A stretch of 64,000 bases of DNA from Haberlea rhodopensis. Lineage: Eukaryota > Streptophyta > Magnoliopsida > Lamiales > Gesneriaceae. Made by a program: the position numbers and the translations under genes. The notes under the pieces are model-generated. The model was not told where the DNA came from. It ran no database searches and saw nothing but the letters and a program-made list of their open reading frames with translations. The DNA is taken from positions 5,278,361 to 5,342,360 of the forward strand of contig CAJQUN010000039.1 of assembly GCA_907163345.1 (NCBI GenBank), read 5' to 3'. This document shows positions 1 through 10,316 of this stretch, piece after piece; position 1 is the first letter of the stretch; each line of letters begins with the position of its first letter.

Positions 1-51
1 ATATAAACATCATTAATGCCCAAATTGCGTATAATTAATTTCGGGGCATCA

Positions 52-846
52 AAACAGCTGCCTGCAAATGAGCATTATTTTTTAAGACCGTATCTAGATG
101 GATATCCCCTTTGGAGTAGTCGTAATAACTCCCACATCTACCTGTTAGAATGTCTACTGAGTCTCCAAATACTTCGGGATGTGTCATTGAGAAGAATGGA
201 ATTGTTGGGTAAAGGACATGAGTATTTGTCGTGGTTGTCTCGGTACAGTAACTGACACTTCTTGGGTGATTAGTATCTCCTCATCTTGATCTGCAATTGT
301 TTCTGGCATGACACAAATGTCAACCTCATCGTCATCAGCATTATCCTCAGACGCAATATCCTCTGATTCAGACTGAATATCATTTCTCAATTTAGCAAAA
401 CTATCTGCTAGTGGCTCAGGAGCAATAACATCAACATCTATGGGATCGTCATCTGGATCTCTACCAGAGGTAGTCAGTCCTTCTGCAACTATAGGAAAAC
501 AATCTATGGAATACAATCATAATTTTGTGGTTCTGTTTCTATGTAAATTTTCAAGCAACTATGACTCTGTTCTGAATCTAATAGCCATGTTAATTTATAA
601 TCATTATCTATTGGCAAAAATTGTCTGTCGTAGCCCTGAAAAATCTCTGAACATGTGTCTTGCATATATTTTCATAAGGAACTGGTTGCGGTCGATGCCA
701 GTGATATTATATATTTCGTTCAACAACTGCATAAAATTAATGGTGCGAGATATTGTGGTACCTCTCAATGGACCACGATCATATTTAATGGTATCTAAAC
801 CTTGTAATATATTACCTCCCCAATACAATAATATTTGAATCGACAT
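52..846 (-). pseudogene. truncated MULE transposase fragment (MULE-2)
   Basis: This is a minus-strand relative of the transposase at 4552. The first 80 codons (846-604) begin MSIQILLYWGGN and include DRNQFLMKIYARHMF, matching the N-terminal PB1-like region of that protein almost residue for residue. The acidic middle region follows in 516-184. A third block, readable in another frame around 250-60, contains PTIPFFSMTHPEVFGDS and stops matching at the residues LQAAV, just after the start of the MuDR DNA-binding domain. No MULE catalytic domain or SWIM finger is present. Stops and frameshifts separate the three blocks, so this is a dead fragment. Homology ends near base 52, so the truncation lies inside the window. 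It is not the product of the window edge. Confidence 0.85.
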
Positions 847-1378
847 CTCTGAAATAAACTAAATATTACAAGTAATTAATAAATTTAGCTTAACAAATTT
901 ATATAATCTATAAGATGATAAAATCAATAATATAACAAGATTTTTTACATGAAAAATACCTGAGTGCGGCAAATTAAGATTGGATATTCGGCAATTTCAA
1001 CGATAAAACCAGAGGAAAAAACTATAAAGGTTATGTGAATTTTGTTTCGGTGTAGAAAATGAAGAGCTTCGGCCAGACCTTTATAGTAAAGAAGGCGCCC
1101 TCTGAGATGACACTTTCAGCATAAAAAATAATTTTGTAATGAAGGTGTCATCTGAGATGACGTCTTCAATAATATATTTTAAAAAATATCCGAAGGCGCC
1201 ATCTGAGATGACGCCTTCAATAATCGATAATTCCCACGACTGAAGATGCCACTTCAGATGGTGACTTCAGTTGAAGTCGCTATCTGAAGTGACGTTTTTT
1301 GTTAGTTTTAAAATGTTTTAAAATATCGATTATTTTGGTAAATTAATAATTTTTTTCGAATATTTTGTTAAAAAACCC
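847..1378 (-). mobile_element. 5' terminal region of MULE-2 with palindrome array
   Basis: Read on the minus strand, this segment has the same layout as the left end of MULE-1. An AT-rich terminus of about 78 bp ends in AAAACATTTTAAAACTAAC, followed by an array of interrupted palindromes, a TATA box and the transposase start codon. The terminus aligns with that of MULE-1 at about the same length. The outer end is placed near 1378 from that alignment. I could not find a target site duplication because the other end is missing. Confidence 0.7.
1086..1300. repeat. palindrome array, GAAGGCG type (MULE-2)
   Basis: Four to five interrupted palindromes of about 27 bp lie here. The best units have the arm GAAGGCG, the centre CATCTGAGATG and the mirrored arm CGCCTTC. 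Variants include GAAGGTGTC and GAAGATGCC arms. They are separated by 20-30 bp of AT-rich sequence. The array sits directly upstream of a TATA box on the minus strand at 1085-1080. Confidence 0.85.
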
Positions 1379-3798
1379 TAAGATCGGATGCTGCTATTTA
1401 ATTCAAATTTATAGTTGATTGTAACGAAATATAGCAGTTTAAAATGTCATAATTCAATTGTTCTTACATGTCATTATAAATACCTTCAATGATTATTTTC
1501 AATAATCATAAATATTTATAATTCATGTAATCGAAATGTGGTCTTAACAATGACAACAATCATAAGATCGGGCATTTGCTATTTTATTAAAAATTATAAT
1601 TAATGATAATAATGTAATTCAAAATTTTAAACAATACAACAATTCAAGTACTATGTTTCAGTTGTTCTTCTAACGGATGCAAATATTGTTCCCAATAAAA
1701 TACTATTTCATTAAATAGAGCTTTATAAAAAAATGATCAAGAAGAATAATATGTTTGGATAGAATAGAGAAAAAATGATTTTCTATACTTTTTGGGGAAG
1801 TTTTTTTTTTATTTATTGGAAAATATATTTTCCATTTTTTTTAAAACAACTTTAACAATAAGATTTTATATATTCACACAAATCTATCGTTTGAGATCTA
1901 AAAGCCTGTCGTCATGTTCCATGCTCACTTTTATGAAATACAAAAATAAATCAATCTTTTTATTTAATCAAAATTTTCAACTTTGTGCTTCTTGAATTCA
2001 TTCGATTACTTTTTAAGTCAGGTAGTTCCTCCACTGGTCAAATTTTCATTGAAAAGCTTCCACTGTTTTTTTTCTTATAACCCAATTGTTCAACCTAAGT
2101 TCAGATAATCAAGCGTAAGGACGACCTCCCCTGGTTCGCCCCTCAGGTAAATTTTAATATGAACGCTATCTATACATACTCAAGTAGACTTTCTAGGCCA
2201 AATCACGACTTATTGCCAAATTTTATATTCTAAGGCGTCGAGTATGTTCGAATTAGTGATGCTCTTGTTATCTTCAAAATGCTTTACCAATATGAGTTAC
2301 CCATGGGGCGAAAAAAAAACATCCACTATATTTGATGCAACACAACATCTGTGTTGGAAGATAACTTATTATGATGTAATATAATATTTTAAACATCTTG
2401 AATATGTCAAAAATGCATTTACCAGGGCCTAAATTTATATATAAGTTAAAACATATTTCCTCTTGCCATCCCACTAAATCTGCTCCAAATTCCACTAAAA
2501 TTAATAATAAAAATATTTATCATGTTAGATATAATTCCACAGCTCAAAATCATTATTTATACTAAAATATATAGATTATTAAGGTTGAGAAACCTAGATT
2601 AACTAACTTTGGTGACAAGGTGTAGTTTTTAAAATATCAAAAATACATATATAAAATTATGAAAGTACTCCGTTTTTACTAAATAAAAATATTATAAAAA
2701 TCTATGTTAATAAATTTGTAGCCCACTTATAACTACTATATATATATATATATATATCTCATTCAATTTCCAAAATTGTTAAAATTAAAATATTTATTTT
2801 AATCTTTACCTATACTTTCGATTTTTAAGTGATGATCGCTCCTACCATAAAAAATGGGGGATGGCCAATCCATCTAATTGAGTTCAGTCAAATAAGCTGC
2901 AATAACTCTGGTTCGTAAAGTGATTTCACTGAGAGATTATATCGAGTTTGTTATAAGAAACCAAGCGGGAGATACCCGAACTAACATACTCTGAAAGTGA
3001 TTAAAATAAAATAAAATCATTTGAACATCATGCAAGTTAAAGTAAGACAGAAAGTAAATGCACACATTTATTTATGGAAGTTCGAAGATGATGTAATTAT
3101 TTTACGTCTCTCTCATTCTTCATTGCCTTGAAGGATTTCACTAAAAGATTTTAATCTATATAACTCTCTTTGTGCAGACTCATTCTCGCTGCGCATTCCT
3201 TCCTCCAACTAAAATTTCTAACATCTCAACTAGCATATTGTTTAATGATGTTATGCGAATAACCTGTGTATGCAATATGTTTTCACAGTTATAACAAACA
3301 TTCTTTTCATTTAAGCTCACTAATACAATGAATTGTAATGTGATGACATAATTGATCTCTTTACTAGATCGTAAAGTTGTTGGAGGCTCTAAGGTACAAT
3401 GATTTCATAATCATAGAGTTCGAGGTTATGGTAAACGCAGTGGTCTTGTGAGTTGAGGCTATAAAATTAAATATTTTTTGGTATTTATAAATACCCAAAT
3501 GTGTTACTTAAAAAAACTTGGCTATTTCTCACTTATATATTTGTCATTTTCAAGATTCTATTGCTTACAATCATCAAAATCTAATTTAAATCAACCTTTT
3601 AAAAAATTTCGGACATCATTATATGACACGTAAAATCAGCAACATATGGTCACAATCACGCATGCTATTGCCAAGAGTCCCGCGGATTTGGATTGCAAGA
3701 ACAACAATGGGTGACACGTGTCGTATTGTGTAAAACCCAATCTTACAAGGGAGAAGATCGTCATTTGACACGTTTCTCGTTTCGCGTGCACGGTGGCC
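1379..3798. other. AT-rich intergenic sequence
   Basis: I see no convincing gene in these 2.4 kb. Short open frames have no recognisable product. There is a short TA run near 2738-2757. A G-box/ABRE-like ACACGTGT lies near 3715, just before the MULE insertion, and could belong to a former host promoter, but nothing downstream supports a gene. Confidence 0.6.
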
Positions 3799-4238
3799 GA
3801 CTACATTAAAATATGTACAACGGATCTGGTACTTCCGTAAGTTAACACAAAATGTGGGGTTATTTATTTAAATAACCCCAATAAAACAAATAATTACAAA
3901 AATAACCCGAATTCTGAAAACATTTAAAAACTAACCTTAACCGCCAACTCAGTTGACGGGTCCAATAGGTCACGCCAACTGAGTTGGCGTGACCATATAA
4001 AATATTGGTCACGCCAACTGACTACATTAAAATATGTACAACGGATCTGGTACTTTCGTAAGTTAACACAAAATGTGGGGTTATTTATTTAAATAACCCC
4101 AATAAAACAAATAATTACAAAAATAACCCGAATTCTGAAAACATTTAAAAACTAACCTTAACCGCCAACTCAGTTGACGGGTCCAATAGGTCACGCCAAC
4201 TGAGTTGGCGTGACCATATAAAATATTGGTCACGCCAA
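3799..4238. repeat. 220-bp tandem duplication of MULE-1 left end plus flank
   Basis: Two near-identical head-to-tail copies (3799-4018 and 4019-4238) both start GACTACATTAAAATATG. Each holds about 50 bp of host flank, the 9-bp target sequence AAAATGTGG, the terminal inverted repeat and the first palindromes. Because the flank and target duplication are included, the duplication happened after insertion. Confidence 0.9.
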
Positions 4239-4372
4239 CTCAGTTGGCGTGACCAACGTTGAATAGTAGTCACGCCAACTCAGTTGGCGTGACCTTTGTT
4301 TTATAGGGTCACGCCAACTCAGTTGGCGTGACATTATTTTAATAGTGCCGCCAACTGAGTTGGCGGCACTAA
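3940..4372. repeat. palindrome array, GCCAACTSAGTTGGC type (MULE-1 left)
   Basis: About seven interrupted palindromes of 17-25 bp share the core GCCAACTSAGTTGGC, most of them extended by GTCAC/GTGAC arms. Spacing is roughly 38-40 bp over 4190-4370. The central base alternates between C and G. Part of the array is repeated by the 220-bp duplication. The last unit ends within 10 bp of a TATA box. Confidence 0.93.
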
Positions 4373-4377
4373 ATGGC

Positions 4378-4385
4378 TATAAATA
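4378..4385 (+). promoter_or_regulatory. TATA box of MULE-1 transposase gene
   Basis: TATAAATA lies immediately after the last palindrome and 167 bp before the transposase start codon. The position relative to array and gene matches the TATA box of MULE-2, which supports a real core promoter. Confidence 0.65.
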
Positions 4386-4551
4386 AAGCCGTCCGCCTCT
4401 TAGTTTTCTCACCAATTCACAAATTCTCTTTTAATATTTTTATTATATGATAAAATTCTGATTATGCTCTGTAGTTGCAGCTTTAGCTAATCTTCTACAT
4501 CAGAAAAGATTTTATTAGCTACTAGTAATAGTTTTCTGTAGTTATCAAAAT

Positions 4552-6957
4552 ATGTCTATTCAAGTTTTATTTTATTGGGAGGGTAATATTATACAAGATT
4601 CTGAGTTCGTCCGATATGATCGTGGTCCATCAAGAGGTACAACTATACGGCGTACAATTAATTTTCTACAATTATTAGATAAAATATATGATATCACTGG
4701 GTTCGATCGCAACCAGTTTCTTTTGAAATTATATGCTAGGCATATGTTCAAAGATTTTTCGGGGTTACGTCAGACTGTTTTACCCATAGATGATGATTAC
4801 AATTTAGCATGGCTACTTGATTCAGAACAGGGTCATAGTTGCTTGGAATTTTATATACAAGCAGAACCAAGGAATTATGATTATGTTCCAGAAATGCCAA
4901 TGAGTGGCAGTTTTTCAGAAGGATTGACGACATCTGTTATTCAAGAGACGTCTGTTGCTCGACATCAAGCTGAGGGTTCATATAGTGGTGGAGACCGAGA
5001 TGATCATCCAGTAGATGTTGATAATGTTGCCGCTGAGCCACGAGCAGACAGTTTTGCTGATTTTGGTGATCAAATTAATTCTGAACCAGAGGGGATTCCA
5101 TCTGATGATGAGACTGATGCTGATGATGATGAAGTTGATATTGGTGTGATGGCAGAAGCAGTTGAAAACCAAGAGGAGGGGGCACCAACCATGACAAATG
5201 ATCATAATCTTTATCCAACAATCCCATTCTTTTCCATGACACATCCAGAAGTTTTTGGAGATTCGATTCACAATCCAACAGGCCGTTGGGGGAGTTTTTA
5301 TGATTACTCCAAAGGTGAAATCCATCGCAACATGGTCTTCAAAGATAAATTTCATCTGCAGGCAGCTGTGAAGGATTATTCAGTACGTGTTGCAAAACGT
5401 GAGTACGATGTTGTTAAGAGTACAAAAACATTGTGGAAAGTAATATGCAAACACGGTACAGAGGATATACCTTGCAGATGGTACCTGCGTGCATGTTTGG
5501 ATAAAAAAGTTGGGTTATTCAAAATAACCAAATATGGTGGTCCTCACACTTGTCTGCTGAGTGAGCTGTCGCTTGATCATTCGAACTTGGATAAGAATAT
5601 GATTGCTAGCTTGTTATTGGGAATCGTTCGTCGTGATCCAGCTTATGAAATCAAGTATGTGATTCAAACGGTGAAAGATAAGTATGGCTTTGAAATATCA
5701 TATGCAAAAGGCTGGCATAGTTTGAAACGTGCAATACGGAACGTGTATGGAACCTGGGAGAGCTCGGTCAACAAATTACCTTTCTATATGGGAGCTTTGA
5801 AAAAATGGAACCCAGGCACAGTCGTGGAGTGGGATCATCTTGATAATGCAAGACCGAGAGAAAAAACTTTGAGTTATGTTTTCTGGGCCTTCCAACCGTG
5901 CATAGATGGTTTCCGCCACTGTCGTCAAGTTATTACAGTGGATGGCACACATCTGTATGTAAAATATCAGCATAAGATGTTGATTGTTGTCTCCATGGAC
6001 GCGAATAATCAAGTGTTACCGCTGGCATTTTCAATTGTCGATGAAGAGAACTTTTTGTCATGGAAATGGTTCTTGGAGATGGTTAGCAAACACATTATTG
6101 GAGAATCTGGCGGCGTGTGTTTGATTTCTGATCGACATCCGGGCCTTATTGCAGCAGCCGACTGTATCGCCGACTTTAAACCCCCCCGTGGAGTGCATCG
6201 ATTTTGTTTGAGACATCTTTGCTCAAACTTTAATAGTCGTTTAAAAAACGTGCACTTAAAAGACTTGTGTTGGAAAGCTGGATCAGAAAATCAACTGATA
6301 AAATTTGAGCGTACGATGGAAGAGATCAAAACCATTGAACCAAGGGCTTTTGATTACCTGAATCGGATTGATAAGTCTCAGTGGACACTTGCTCATGATG
6401 AAGGATGGCGTTGTGGTATCCTAACAACAAATATGTCGGAGTGCATAAATGGAGTCATGAAAGGTGCACGTCGCCTTCCAATCACTGCCATTGTACAGTT
6501 AACATTCGATCGTTGTGTGCATTATTTTTTGGAGCGAGTGAAAAAAGCTGATAGAATGATCGAAAATAATCAAGAATGGCCGGATTATGCTTTTGAAAAA
6601 TATGCTCGGGCTGATCTTCACTCCATTCATCATGAAGTTCAGATGTTTGATCGAAGGCATCTAACAGCCTCAGTTATCACAAGGATGCAAGTTGGACGTG
6701 GGGGTAATACTCATGTTGTGAAGCTCAAATCAAGGGAATGTTCTTGTGGGAAGTGGAAAGAATTTGGGATTCCTTGCTCACATGTGATACAAGTATGTCG
6801 AGCTTATGGCATAAACGCAAAACATTTGTCAAGGAGTATTATAATATGCAAGAATATTGGAGCACATATCAAGGTGAATTTGAGCCATTATGGGGAGAGC
6901 AGTATTGGGAAACCCCGTCATTCGAACTGTACCACAATTCCACCTTGCGTACTATAA
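4552..6957 (+). CDS. MURA-type Mutator-like transposase (frameshifted near C-terminus)
   Basis: The open frame encodes 801 residues and would catalyse cut-and-paste movement of the element. Residues 1-110 form the PB1-like N-terminal region of plant MULE proteins. An acidic linker (about 130-215) is followed by a MuDR DNA-binding domain (about 250-345) with a WRKY/GCM1-like zinc finger (CRWYLRAC ... GPHTC). The MULE catalytic domain spans about 455-560. Candidate catalytic acids are D464 (VDGTH), D527 (SDRHPG) and E630 (NMSEC). The SWIM zinc finger (CSCGKWKEFGIPCSH) lies near residue 730. Just beyond it, in the A-run near 6818, the reading frame shifts by one base. The expected tail (KEYYNMQEYWSTYQG onward) continues in another frame to 7058. 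The catalytic core is otherwise intact. The start is chosen because MULE-2 begins with the same MSIQ. Confidence 0.9.
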   Translation: MSIQVLFYWEGNIIQDSEFVRYDRGPSRGTTIRRTINFLQLLDKIYDITGFDRNQFLLKLYARHMFKDFSGLRQTVLPIDDDYNLAWLLDSEQGHSCLEFYIQAEPRNYDYVPEMPMSGSFSEGLTTSVIQETSVARHQAEGSYSGGDRDDHPVDVDNVAAEPRADSFADFGDQINSEPEGIPSDDETDADDDEVDIGVMAEAVENQEEGAPTMTNDHNLYPTIPFFSMTHPEVFGDSIHNPTGRWGSFYDYSKGEIHRNMVFKDKFHLQAAVKDYSVRVAKREYDVVKSTKTLWKVICKHGTEDIPCRWYLRACLDKKVGLFKITKYGGPHTCLLSELSLDHSNLDKNMIASLLLGIVRRDPAYEIKYVIQTVKDKYGFEISYAKGWHSLKRAIRNVYGTWESSVNKLPFYMGALKKWNPGTVVEWDHLDNARPREKTLSYVFWAFQPCIDGFRHCRQVITVDGTHLYVKYQHKMLIVVSMDANNQVLPLAFSIVDEENFLSWKWFLEMVSKHIIGESGGVCLISDRHPGLIAAADCIADFKPPRGVHRFCLRHLCSNFNSRLKNVHLKDLCWKAGSENQLIKFERTMEEIKTIEPRAFDYLNRIDKSQWTLAHDEGWRCGILTTNMSECINGVMKGARRLPITAIVQLTFDRCVHYFLERVKKADRMIENNQEWPDYAFEKYARADLHSIHHEVQMFDRRHLTASVITRMQVGRGGNTHVVKLKSRECSCGKWKEFGIPCSHVIQVCRAYGINAKHLSRSIIICKNIGAHIKVNLSHYGESSIGKPRHSNCTTIPPCVL

Positions 6958-7076
6958 GAAGACGAGGTCGAGACCGAACAACACGCATGCAAAATGAGAT
7001 GGATTGGCCTGAAGCCCGGGCAAGACGACATATGGCATCGAGTTCCCAAAACCGATAAAGTTGTAATTGTTTTTTG

Positions 7077-7139
7077 ATATTGTTATTGTTATTGTTTTTG
7101 ATATTGTTCTTGTTATTGTTATTGTTATTGTTATTGTCA
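7077..7139. repeat. TTGTTA/ATTGTT microsatellite between converging genes
   Basis: This is a degenerate hexanucleotide run in the 98-bp gap between the 3' end of the transposase tail and the PMD stop region. It marks the shared 3' untranslated zone. Open frames across it give only I/T or N runs. Confidence 0.8.
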
Positions 7140-7236
7140 CATATCAAATAAGACATTCATATGGAAGTACATTCATTACATTTAATACTAAGATTCACAA
7201 TAGGCAAACATGACTACATATATGAAGGCTAAAACT

Positions 7237-9574
7237 CTATAATGCCCCTCCAGTACCACAACGACGTGGCTGTTTCCGTCTCTGACCGCGTCCTTCCTGA
7301 ATGGGTGGGTCTTCTTGCACTACAGGTACATCGTCCAGCTGAACATCAGGTGACAAATTAGGGAACACAACCGGTGACACGGCAAATTGTGGTGACATCG
7401 ATGCATATATCTCGGGGAATCTAATATTCACATCTGGGCTGGTTTGTTCTTGTGAGTACATGGGTTGATGAGGCGTGAAATGCGTTTGGTCATACAACTG
7501 ATGCTGTGGTCGAGGAGTATAATAATCAGCGTACATGTCACTGGCATATGATGAAGAGGGACCTGGCATATATGTCGGGACATAGCTTGAAGGGCCAGCA
7601 TCTCCAAAACCCGCTTGCATCGACTGTACTTGTTCTTCATCACTCACATGCATCGGCTGTACTTGTTCACCTTGAGTCGCATGTCCCTCTTCGTAGGGCG
7701 GAAAGTTTCTATCGCGTCGTTCCTGCGCGACATGCAACACATTTTGTATGACATTTCTGACATCACTAAATGCATCCATGTACGCCCCTACGGATTGTTC
7801 CTCAGCGATATTACGGTCGCAGGTAACTGTTAATTGCGACAGCTGATCAATCTGAAATGAGTGAACATTTATTAAGTATTTAAATCTAAACACAATTTTC
7901 AAATATGTAATACATATGTAATAAAGCAACATACCACATGTTGCCATGCCGGGCCATCTCCATGTTGATAACCAGCCTCCACAAATTGTCGTTGATGGCC
8001 AATGAATCTACGTGTTACTCGTCCATACCAGTCATTGTACCCGACAATTACACCCTGTCCAGCTGACTCATATCGCGGGCTGTCCACGGTATGAGCATGT
8101 GCATTTCCCCATATAGTCATGTACCGCCTATGGTGTGCAGACCAGTCATTATTTGTTTTACCCCTGCGGTTAACTACATGTAATATATCATCCCCTGACC
8201 GTGGATCTGGTGGGATGTTTTGTACCATGCCGAACTGACGGAAAACCCGCTCAGGACGATGCATCTCAACTATGTCATACAAAATGAGTGGCCCGCTGTA
8301 TGTCCATAACTCAGTATGCAGTCCTTCAATATAATCATCAGGGTACGGCTGCCAATTAAACTACAAATATAGTATTACATTAAAATAATGTTCAAAGACT
8401 ATTATGTTTTATACATGAATATAAAAAATAAAATTACTTGGCTTAATGGCTGCTGGTCAAGGATGTCCCTAATAATTCGTAATGAATGTGTGCCAGTTTC
8501 TGTAAATCTTACTTTACATGTCCACCTGTGTACTCATAATCATCATAAAAAAACATAAATTATATAACAAAATATTAAATATAATATTATACATTGCAAA
8601 ATAATTTGTGATACATAACCTTGCACCATATGGAGCAACAGGTAAGTAATTGTCCTCATCGATTGGTATTGGCCCAATATCAATTCTCAGGCGTCCGAGT
8701 CGAGGAGCTAAACTTTCGAGCCGGGACCATGCCCAAATGTAAAACATTAACATGAAGAATATAAATTAAATATGCAAGATATATTTTTTCAGTATTTTAA
8801 AATAAAGGTACCGATTACCTGTAGGAGTTGTAATGCACCACATATTACTTTTTTCCCTCTCTCCGCTGAAGTGCACAACTCACGATATAAGAATGCCAGC
8901 ACAGCACTACCCCAGCTAAAATTACCAACAGAACTGATATCTTTTAATTTCTGTATGTACAATAATTTTACAGTATTGCCGGAGCTATCGGGGCACTTAA
9001 TCCCACCTATCATTAATAATGCACAACCTCGTGCATATTTAGCAACCTCATCCGCTGTACTATGCAAATGGATCCGATTTACCATTAAATGATGACTCAA
9101 CGCAGACATTAACAAACATGCACCTTTAAAATGGCCCGGATCTGGTGTAAATCCCAAATGACGATAACAATATTCTTGCCACTCGGGTATTGTCTTATCA
9201 AAATTGGCACCTGACACTGCAAGACCATTTATTGGCAGACCCCAAATAACTGCAATGTCTTGCAGTGTAATAGTCGCCTCTCCAGATCTCAGATGGAATG
9301 TATGCGTTTCACGACGCCATCTCTCTACTAACGCCGTGATTAGATGAGGGTCAATGGTAATCTTATTACACCTATATACACCATAAAACCCAAACTCATG
9401 TAACATACTTACAACACGTGTGTCTAATGGGCAAAGATCCCAAAAATAGCTGCTCGGATTTCTCACACGCAAGGGCCGATCAATATCACCTGCCCATACA
9501 TCTTCAGAACGATGACATGACTGCAATACCAACAGATGATCATCGATCGGGCCTGGTACATTCATCGGATCCAT
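7237..9574 (-). CDS. transposon-borne plant mobile domain (PMD/MAIN-like) protein, 5 exons
   Basis: The predicted exons are 9574-8819, 8738-8620, 8525-8438, 8360-7935 and 7851-7237, giving 667 codons in a continuous frame. Exon 1 has PMD hallmarks such as HEFGFYGVYRCNKI, a WRRETHTFHL block and ITLQDIAVIWGLPINGL. Later exons read APYGA, WTCKVRF and FNWQPY, also typical. The tail is rich in P, S, Y and Q and ends RRCGTGGAL, similar to the C-terminus seen in many PMD proteins. PMD proteins such as MAIN and MAIL1 act in host gene and transposon silencing. The role of element-borne copies is unknown. Introns 2-4 have GT and AG borders. Intron 1 has a normal donor (GTAATC), but the site that keeps the frame ends in AC, so this copy may splice poorly. 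The start at 9574 (MDPMN) is preferred over an upstream ATG at 9619 by family resemblance. Confidence 0.82.
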
Positions 9575-9654
9575 CCTATTATATGAAACAAAAAATATAT
9601 TAGTACATATAGACAACATAAAGTAAACAAAATAAATTAAAACTGATAAAACAT

Positions 9655-9765
9655 GACGATGCTACCGCCGACAACCACCAGCCATCAGCAACCGGCGGCC
9701 GACGGCGGCCGACGGCGGCAGCAGACGGCGGGGGGCGGCGGACGGCAGCGAAAAAGTGTGACAGA
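9655..9765. repeat. GC-rich CGGCGG repeats in PMD leader
   Basis: This is a run of CGACGGCGG-like units, strikingly GC-rich against the surrounding AT-rich DNA. It lies between the TATA box and the start codon of the PMD gene, so it would be in the 5' leader. It looks like a local expansion. I see no coding meaning. Confidence 0.7.
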
Positions 9766-9934
9766 AATTAGTTCACGGCGACATGATTTTTACCTCTAAA
9801 TTCTGAATCTGAAACTACGAAGTGACTGGAAGCAAAATGAGAAAAAAACGATAGTAACTTGGAGGTCAAACGCGAGGAAGAATTTAGACTGTAAGAATCG
9901 CCGAAGTTGTTGCCGAAGAAGAAGGGTTGCAGAA

Positions 9935-9942
9935 TTTTTATA
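9935..9942 (-). promoter_or_regulatory. TATA box of PMD gene
   Basis: On the minus strand TATAAAAA lies 9 bp after the innermost palindrome of the right array. This mirrors the transposase promoter at the other end of the element. Confidence 0.6.
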
Positions 9943-9950
9943 ACTCCAAG

Positions 9951-10230
9951 TCACGCCAACTGAGTTGGCGTGACACATGATATTTATTGGTCACGCCAAC
10001 TCAGTTGGTGTGACCAATAATTATTCACACCAACTTGCTGCAGCTCCAGTTGGCGTGAATAATGATCACGCCAACTGGGTTGGCGTGACCGTAAAAACAA
10101 AGGTCACGCCAACTCAGTTGGCGTGACTAATATATTTTAAATTGGTGGCGTGACCAAAATTTTATTAGGTGACGCCAACTGAGTTGGCGTGACCAATTGG
10201 ACACGCCAACCCAGTTGGCGGTTTAGGTTA
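9951..10230. repeat. palindrome array, GCCAACTSAGTTGGC type (MULE-1 right)
   Basis: About seven units of the same palindrome as the left array occur here, some degenerate (CACCAACTTGCTGCAGC near 10027 and a half unit near 10146). They lie between the right terminal repeat and the PMD TATA box. Confidence 0.92.
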
Positions 10231-10316
10231 CTTTTGAAATGTTTTTTATTTTTCGGGTTATTTTTGAAATTATTTATTTTATTAAGGTTATTTAATTAAT
10301 ATTCTCCAAAATGTGG

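Larger units (their letters stand above)
3858..10307. mobile_element. MULE-1, Mutator-like transposon with transposase and PMD gene
   Basis: The left terminus starts GGTTATTTATTTAAATAACC at 3858 and again at 4079. The right terminus, read inverted from 10307, starts GGAGAATATTAATTAAATAACC and continues parallel to the left for over 80 bp. Both ends are bordered by AAAATGTGG (3849-3857, 4070-4078 and 10308-10316), a 9-bp target duplication typical of the Mutator superfamily. The interior carries a plus-strand MURA-type transposase and a minus-strand plant-mobile-domain gene that converge. Each gene is preceded by a palindrome array and a TATA box just inside its terminus. The element is about 6.2 kb without the duplicated left end. 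Confidence 0.9.

Noticed and set aside
4190..4370. Regularly spaced palindromic repeats resembling a CRISPR array
   Set aside because: The host is a plant with introns. The repeats are transposon terminal palindromes, spacers are AT-rich and unequal, and there are no cas genes.
6869..7156. Minus-strand frame with poly-asparagine start
   Set aside because: Produced by the TTGTTA microsatellite and the antisense of the transposase tail.
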